Below are positions 59,243 through 64,000 of a stretch of 64,000 nucleotides of DNA, in pieces. The stretch is taken from the NCBI RefSeq assembly GCF_000374025.1, contig NZ_KB893176.1, positions 62,001-126,000 of the forward strand, given 5' to 3'. The notes under the pieces are model-generated. The model was not told where the DNA came from and made no database searches. It saw only the letters and a list, made by a program, of their open reading frames with translations. The stretch is from Spirosoma panaciterrae DSM 21099. Its GTDB lineage: Bacteria > Bacteroidota > Bacteroidia > Cytophagales > Spirosomataceae. Position 1 is the stretch's first letter; each line of letters opens with the position of its first letter. The position numbers were made by a program, and so were the translations under genes.

Positions 59243-62149
59243 TTAAACCTGTTGCGCTACTGTAGACTCTTCGGCTACTTCGTCGGCATAGGCTTCAACG
59301 GGTACACAGGCACAAACCAGGTTCCGGTCGCCGTAGGCCGAATCGATCCGGCTGACACTCGGCCAAAACTTCCGGGCACGCACCTGAGGCAATGGATACA
59401 CGGCTTTTTCGCGGCTGTACGGACGCGTCCATTCATCGCTCAAGGCAACTGTAGCCGTGTGTGGAGCATGCTTCAGCACATTGCTGGCCTTGTCGGCGTC
59501 TCCGTTTTCAATCTCGCGAATCTCATTACGGATCGCAATCATGGCTTCAGCGAAACGGTCCAGTTCGGCTTTCGATTCCGATTCGGTCGGCTCAATCATC
59601 AGCGTACCTGCTACCGGGAATGACACCGTTGGCGCGTGAAAACCATAATCCATCAACCGTTTGGCAATATCTTCAACCTCAACACCCGTTGCGGCTTTGA
59701 AAGGGCGGCAATCGATGATCATTTCGTGTGCACAACGGCCGTTGGTTCCGGTGTATAGCGTATCGTAATGGCCCTGTAAACGCGCTTTGAGGTAGTTGGC
59801 ATTCAGAATCGCCCGTTTCGTGGCATTGGTTAAGCCTTCTCCACCCATCATGGCGATATACGCATACGAAATGGTCAGGATACTGGCCGAGCCATAAGGA
59901 GCCGCCGAAACAGCCCCCGCTCCATTCGATTTCATACCCCGGCTATCGGCAACGTGGCCCGGCAGGAAGGGGACAAGCTGCGAGGCAACCCCAATAGGGC
60001 CCATACCAGGTCCACCGCCACCGTGCGGAATGCAGAACGTTTTGTGCAGATTCAGGTGGCAAACGTCGGCACCGATGGTAGCCGGCGAGGTCAGACCAAC
60101 CTGTGCGTTCATGTTGGCCCCATCCATATACACCTGTCCGCCATGCTGGTGGATGATAGCGCAGATTTCTTTGATGCTTTCCTCAAATACGCCGTGCGTC
60201 GATGGATAGGTGACCATCAGGCAGGACAGATCATTGCTATACTGTTCGGCTTTCGCTTTCAGATCGGCAACGTCGATATTTCCGCGATCATCGCATTTCA
60301 CGATAATCACTTTCATACCCGCCATTACGGCGCTGGCTGGGTTGGTGCCGTGTGCCGACTGGGGAATCAGGGAAATGTTCCGGTGCGAATCGCCCCGGCT
60401 TTCGTGGTAGGCCCGAATTACCATCAGACCGGCATATTCGCCCTGAGCCCCTGAGTTGGGTTGCATCGACATGGCCGCAAAGCCCGTAATTTCGCAGAGC
60501 CAGGCGTTCAGATCAGCAAAAAGTTGCTGGTAACCAACCGTCTGATCTTTAGGAGCAAATGGGTGTATTTTACCAAACTCTGGCCAGGTCACCGGAATCA
60601 TTTCTGCAGTGGCATTGAGTTTCATGGTACAGCTACCCAGCGAGATCATCGAATGCACCAGCGAGAGGTCTTTCTCTTCCAGCGATTTCAGGTAACGCAG
60701 CATCTCATGTTCGGTATGGTGCGTATTGAACACAGGATGGGTTAGGTAATCGGAGGTGCGAATGAGCGATTCGGGCCAGGTAATTGACAGGCTTTCCAGC
60801 ACTACTTCCATGTCGGCTTTCACCCCGAATACGGTCAGCAGTTCCGTCAGGTCGTGCAGGGTTTTAGCTTCATCGAACGATACACTGACATGCTCTTCAT
60901 CAGGCAGGTAACGCAGGTTGATCTGAGCCGCCTTCGCCGATTTTTTCAGGGATTCGACATCATCAACCCGCACCGTGACGGTATCAAAATAATTTTCGGT
61001 ACTGACTTCGTGGGCGCTCCAGCGCAGGGCTGTAGCAAAGGCTTTGGTGAGCGCATGAACCTGTTCGGCAATGCCCCGAAGGCGGCTGGGGCCGTGGTAA
61101 ACGGCATAGCTGCTCGCCATAACGGCCAGCAATACCTGCGCTGTACAAATATTGGAGGTCGCTTTCTCCCGACGGATGTGCTGTTCCCGTGTCTGCAACG
61201 CCATACGGAGGGCGGGCTTCCCTTCGGCATCCTGCGAAACGCCGATGATCCGGCCCGGAATCTGCCGTTTGTAGGCATCGCGGGTGGCAAAAAAGGCGGC
61301 ATGTGGACCACCATAACCCATGGGCACACCAAACCGCTGCGAAGAGCCGACAACTACATCAGCGCCCATTTCACCGGGCGATTTGAGCAAGGTAAGCGCC
61401 AGTAAATCAGCCGCAACAGCCGTTGTTACCCCTAATTCATGCGCAGTGGCAATCAGATCGGTATAGTCGAATACTTCCCCATCCGTAGCCGGATATTGCA
61501 GCAACAGGCCAAAAATATCCCCATTCGTCAGATCGACAGTTCGGTGATCACCAATCAGTACGTTAATGTCCAGGGGTGTAGCGCGGGTCAGTACGACATC
61601 AATGGTTTGGGGGTGACAACGTTCCGACACAAAAATGGTGGACGCATTTTTTCGGGCTGCCGGACGCAACGCATACAGCATGTGCATGGCTTCAGCCGCA
61701 GCCGTTCCTTCGTCGAGCAGCGACGCGTTGGCCAGATCCATGCCTGTCAGATCCGATATAACCGTCTGGAAATTCAGCAGGGCTTCGAGTCGCCCCTGCG
61801 CAATCTCGGCCTGATACGGCGTGTAGGCCGTATACCAGGCTGGGTTTTCCAGAATATTGCGAAGAATGACGTTCGGGGTAATGGTGTCGTAGTACCCGGT
61901 ACCGATATACGATTTGAATACCTTATTCTGACCGGCCAGTTTTTTAAAATCGGTCAGAAACTGCATTTCTGACTTTGGCTGTGGCAGATTGAGTGGGTTT
62001 TCGAGCCGAATGGCCTCCGGCACAGTCTGGTCAATGAGTTGGTCGATGGAGTTTACGCCTACTGCTTTGAGCATGTCGGCCTGGGCCGCTTCGGTCTGAC
62101 CGTGGTGACGGTCTTCAAATATGTCTGTCTGCTGAAGAGTTAACCTCAT
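59243..62149 (-). CDS. gcvP: Glycine dehydrogenase (decarboxylating), P-protein
   Basis: 968 residues, the full length for the single-chain P-protein of the glycine cleavage system, which decarboxylates glycine and passes the aminomethyl group to lipoylated H-protein. The N half begins [20 protein letters not shown] and includes [20 protein letters not shown]. The C half has the PLP-binding lysine in [20 protein letters not shown], preceded by [15 protein letters not shown], and SHGVFEE-type segments. GcvT and GcvH are not adjacent; unlinked gcv genes are common in Bacteroidota. It is monocistronic with its own terminator. Confidence 0.97.
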   Translation of the reverse strand: MRLTLQQTDIFEDRHHGQTEAAQADMLKAVGVNSIDQLIDQTVPEAIRLENPLNLPQPKSEMQFLTDFKKLAGQNKVFKSYIGTGYYDTITPNVILRNILENPAWYTAYTPYQAEIAQGRLEALLNFQTVISDLTGMDLANASLLDEGTAAAEAMHMLYALRPAARKNASTIFVSERCHPQTIDVVLTRATPLDINVLIGDHRTVDLTNGDIFGLLLQYPATDGEVFDYTDLIATAHELGVTTAVAADLLALTLLKSPGEMGADVVVGSSQRFGVPMGYGGPHAAFFATRDAYKRQIPGRIIGVSQDAEGKPALRMALQTREQHIRREKATSNICTAQVLLAVMASSYAVYHGPSRLRGIAEQVHALTKAFATALRWSAHEVSTENYFDTVTVRVDDVESLKKSAKAAQINLRYLPDEEHVSVSFDEAKTLHDLTELLTVFGVKADMEVVLESLSITWPESLIRTSDYLTHPVFNTHHTEHEMLRYLKSLEEKDLSLVHSMISLGSCTMKLNATAEMIPVTWPEFGKIHPFAPKDQTVGYQQLFADLNAWLCEITGFAAMSMQPNSGAQGEYAGLMVIRAYHESRGDSHRNISLIPQSAHGTNPASAVMAGMKVIIVKCDDRGNIDVADLKAKAEQYSNDLSCLMVTYPSTHGVFEESIKEICAIIHQHGGQVYMDGANMNAQVGLTSPATIGADVCHLNLHKTFCIPHGGGGPGMGPIGVASQLVPFLPGHVADSRGMKSNGAGAVSAAPYGSASILTISYAYIAMMGGEGLTNATKRAILNANYLKARLQGHYDTLYTGTNGRCAHEMIIDCRPFKAATGVEVEDIAKRLMDYGFHAPTVSFPVAGTLMIEPTESESKAELDRFAEAMIAIRNEIREIENGDADKASNVLKHAPHTATVALSDEWTRPYSREKAVYPLPQVRARKFWPSVSRIDSAYGDRNLVCACVPVEAYADEVAEESTVAQQV

Positions 62150-62177
62150 TGAAGGATGGCTTCTGTTATGTATATCG

Positions 62178-62185
62178 CAAATTTA
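62178..62185 (-). promoter_or_regulatory. Predicted -7 element upstream of gcvP
   Basis: Minus-strand TAAATTTG fits the Bacteroidota -7 pattern TAnnTTTG, 29 nt before the gcvP start. It is enclosed by the short inverted repeat TATCG..CGATA. The -33 match is weak. Confidence 0.4.
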
Positions 62186-62309
62186 CGATAATAAGGTCAG
62201 AAAAGCCGTATGGTTGAGTCAATTGTGTAGCGCATAGCGGGCATCTGTTGTTTGCCTAATCGGCGGTAATGCGTTATACTTACAGCTCAACTTCCGATGC
62301 ATATGCTCG

Positions 62310-64000
62310 ATGGCAACGTTCACAGCCGATCTTTTTACTTCCTTTTCCTCTCGCTTATCAACCCAAAACTCTGTTTATACCGCTCGGTCTGCTTCCCATT
62401 CCGCTACGTCTCCGTCAACCAATACGACCTCTGAGGCTACTCCCCTGACCGCCATTCACCTTATTCAGTACAGTGTTCTTGCCATCCTACTGGCCATTCC
62501 GGTCGTTATCTATTACCTCACCATCTACCAGAATGCCTATAATTTCCCGTATGAGGACGATTTGAACAGCGCCCTTTCGTTCATTGCCGATTATCAGTTT
62601 GGCGAACTGAGTTTCTGGGAAAAGCTGAAGCTTATTTTTTCGCAGTACAACGAACACCGCATTGTTTTCGACCGGCTGATTTTTCTGCTTGATTACGCGC
62701 TATTTGGTCAACTGAATTTTACCCATCTGATTTTTATCGGCAACATAGCCCCCTTGCTCATCGGTTATCTGTTTATGAAGGTGGTATTTCGGGGGATGCC
62801 TCTCAATCAGAAACTTCTTTTTTTGCTGCCTGTCGCCTATTCACTTTTCTCATTTCAGTACTGGGAATTATCGACCTGGAGCATGGCGGCTTTACAGAAT
62901 CTGTATGTAATCCCATTCGCGCTGTTTAGCCTGTATAGCCTCTGCAAGCCCGGTCGGAACGCGTTCATACTGGCTGCCGGGGCAGCCGTGCTGGCAACCT
63001 ATACGAGTGGCAATGGTCTGTTTACGTTTATGGCTGGTGTGGGTATCCTGCTCCTGCTGCAAGCCTATCGAAAGCTGGGCCTATGGCTGCTCATTGCCGC
63101 TATCACGATCGGATGCTATTTTATTGGGTATATCCGTCCGCCCTATCACCCGGATATTGCCGACTCGCTATTCAATCATACCGGCAGGGCCATCAGTTAT
63201 TTCTTTACACTCATCGGATCGATGGTAGGGCCTGGCAGGGCAAAAATAGCGTTGCTGTTCGGAGGGCTATCGGTTTTAGTTACGCTGGCGCTGTTAGGCT
63301 ATTTATGGTTCCAGAAGAAACTGGTTGATTATTTACCGTTAGTTGGCTGGATTGCCTTTCTCTATCTCACCTGCCTGTCGCTCATGGCCTCCCGTTCGGG
63401 TATGGGGGTTGAGCAGGCATTTACCCCTCGGTATGGTATTATAGCCGTCATGCTGTTTGCGACCCAAGCCGTGCTGGCCATCGAAACCATACCCCATCGC
63501 TACGGCCGATGGGGTGTTCTGGGCCTCTTCGTACTGGTCAGTGTATTCTTCTATGTATCGGGCAATAATCAGGGGAATCGTCGTCGTCTGGCTGATCGTA
63601 CCCTGCAAATGAAATACAACAGTGCGGTCTACAACGACAAACCGGCGATGGTGTCGTTGCATTGGGGCAATCCGGAAACAGCCAACGTCATTTTCAGCGA
63701 TGTTACGCAAAAAGGCATCTATCAGGTTCCTGACCTTAGGTTCAGTGATTTGAAAAGCCCACTATTGCCCTGCGATGCCACAAAACTGGTTGCGACCAAT
63801 GCCATCACGTATGAGGTAAAACCGTACGTTTCTGGGCAGTTTCTGGTCATTTACCGGGCGTGGGCGCTGCTCAATAAGGAATCTCCGCGCGATCTGTCCG
63901 TTCAGGTTATCGCCCGGTCAGCAACGAACTGCTTTGCCTTTGCAACCTATAAACATACCTGGGATGATGTGGTCGATCATACGTTAGGGGGGCAATATAC
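62310..64000 (+). CDS. Multi-pass membrane protein, GT-C glycosyltransferase-like, 3' end outside window
   Basis: Open frame from the ATG at 62310 (MATFTADLFTSFSSRLS) to the last base, 563 residues so far. A Ser/Thr-rich N-terminus of about 50 residues precedes the first membrane helix (YSVLAILLAIPVVIYYLTI). An acidic motif follows directly (NFPYEDDLNSALSFIADY), and about ten further helices are spread over 300 residues. An acidic motif in the first outer loop is typical of GT-C glycosyltransferases using polyprenyl-phosphate sugars, so that assignment is plausible but not certain. The C-terminal part (after about 430) is soluble. It is divergent from gcvP, with 160 nt between the starts. Confidence 0.7.
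   Translation, partial: MATFTADLFTSFSSRLSTQNSVYTARSASHSATSPSTNTTSEATPLTAIHLIQYSVLAILLAIPVVIYYLTIYQNAYNFPYEDDLNSALSFIADYQFGELSFWEKLKLIFSQYNEHRIVFDRLIFLLDYALFGQLNFTHLIFIGNIAPLLIGYLFMKVVFRGMPLNQKLLFLLPVAYSLFSFQYWELSTWSMAALQNLYVIPFALFSLYSLCKPGRNAFILAAGAAVLATYTSGNGLFTFMAGVGILLLLQAYRKLGLWLLIAAITIGCYFIGYIRPPYHPDIADSLFNHTGRAISYFFTLIGSMVGPGRAKIALLFGGLSVLVTLALLGYLWFQKKLVDYLPLVGWIAFLYLTCLSLMASRSGMGVEQAFTPRYGIIAVMLFATQAVLAIETIPHRYGRWGVLGLFVLVSVFFYVSGNNQGNRRRLADRTLQMKYNSAVYNDKPAMVSLHWGNPETANVIFSDVTQKGIYQVPDLRFSDLKSPLLPCDATKLVATNAITYEVKPYVSGQFLVIYRAWALLNKESPRDLSVQVIARSATNCFAFATYKHTWDDVVDHTLGGQY

Noticed and set aside
62150-62309. Glycine riboswitch upstream of gcvP
   Set aside because: Only 160 nt separate gcvP from the divergent gene, and no paired glycine-aptamer elements could be recognised; a -7 promoter element lies 29 nt from the start.
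63339-63710. Minus-strand open frame of 123 codons
   Set aside because: It is antisense to the multi-pass membrane protein that is open through the right edge of the window.
1-64000. CRISPR arrays, tRNA or rRNA genes
   Set aside because: No regularly spaced repeats, tRNA cloverleaf sequences or rRNA signatures were seen on either strand, although a covariance search was not possible.

Overview
The window looks like chromosomal DNA of a Bacteroidota member of the Cytophagales, most like Spirosoma. The grounds are SusC/SusD pairs preceded by ECF sigma factor/FecR (DUF4974) pairs, beta-propeller hybrid sensor kinases with AraC output, LytTR regulators, DUF2147, weak or absent Shine-Dalgarno sequences, and TAnnTTTG-type -7 promoter elements. 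No rRNA, tRNA or CRISPR array was found. The species is inferred from gene content only.

Layout. 1-11.2 kb (all minus): the start of one sigma/FecR unit cut by the window edge, then a complete uptake locus read from high to low coordinates: ECF sigma, FecR, SusC, SusD and two tandem TIM-barrel paralogues, one with a Tat signal and one without. 11.3-17.9 kb: a tripartite RND efflux operon (adaptor, pump, TolC-like channel) and a Crp/Fnr-type regulator. 18-30.4 kb: an accessory stretch with a secreted esterase, a decayed histidine kinase, an orphan LytTR response regulator, a row of small lipoprotein enzymes (NTF2-like, prolyl-iminopeptidase-like, a D-aminoacylase-like gene broken by an 11-nt loss, RidA-like), a membrane acyltransferase-like protein, and an AT-rich island (26.4-29.6 kb) with an amidohydrolase, a peptidyl-arginine/agmatine deiminase lipoprotein and a GNAT acetyltransferase. 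30.4-33.6 kb: a propeller HisKA_2 sensor kinase.

34.2-41.3 kb (minus) is the most unusual metabolic locus: six closely spaced genes for oleate hydratase, a DUF2147 protein, a head-to-tail double 3-hydroxyacyl-CoA dehydrogenase, an unrecognised soluble protein, a DyP-type peroxidase and a catalase-fold protein. It sits behind the stump of an RND adaptor gene and a divergent TetR regulator. Together they could hydrate unsaturated fatty acids and oxidise the products, an oxylipin-like pathway; that is inference.

43-46 kb is a mobile zone: a RES/Xre toxin-antitoxin pair, a complete IS630-family element with TA target duplication, and a serine recombinase. 46.2-51.1 kb: a DUF1569 protein, a membrane LytTR regulator, a single 838-codon gene fusing an apolipoprotein N-acyltransferase-like inner-membrane enzyme to an outer-membrane beta-barrel with a signal-peptide-like segment between them, and a coupled CPBP-type membrane protein. 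51.3-58.4 kb: a secreted beta-helix protein, a 1-Cys peroxiredoxin and a hybrid two-component regulator. 58.4-64 kb: a second histidine-kinase relic followed by the same ~92-bp repeat found beside the first relic, then gcvP and the start of a large multi-pass membrane protein that runs off the window.
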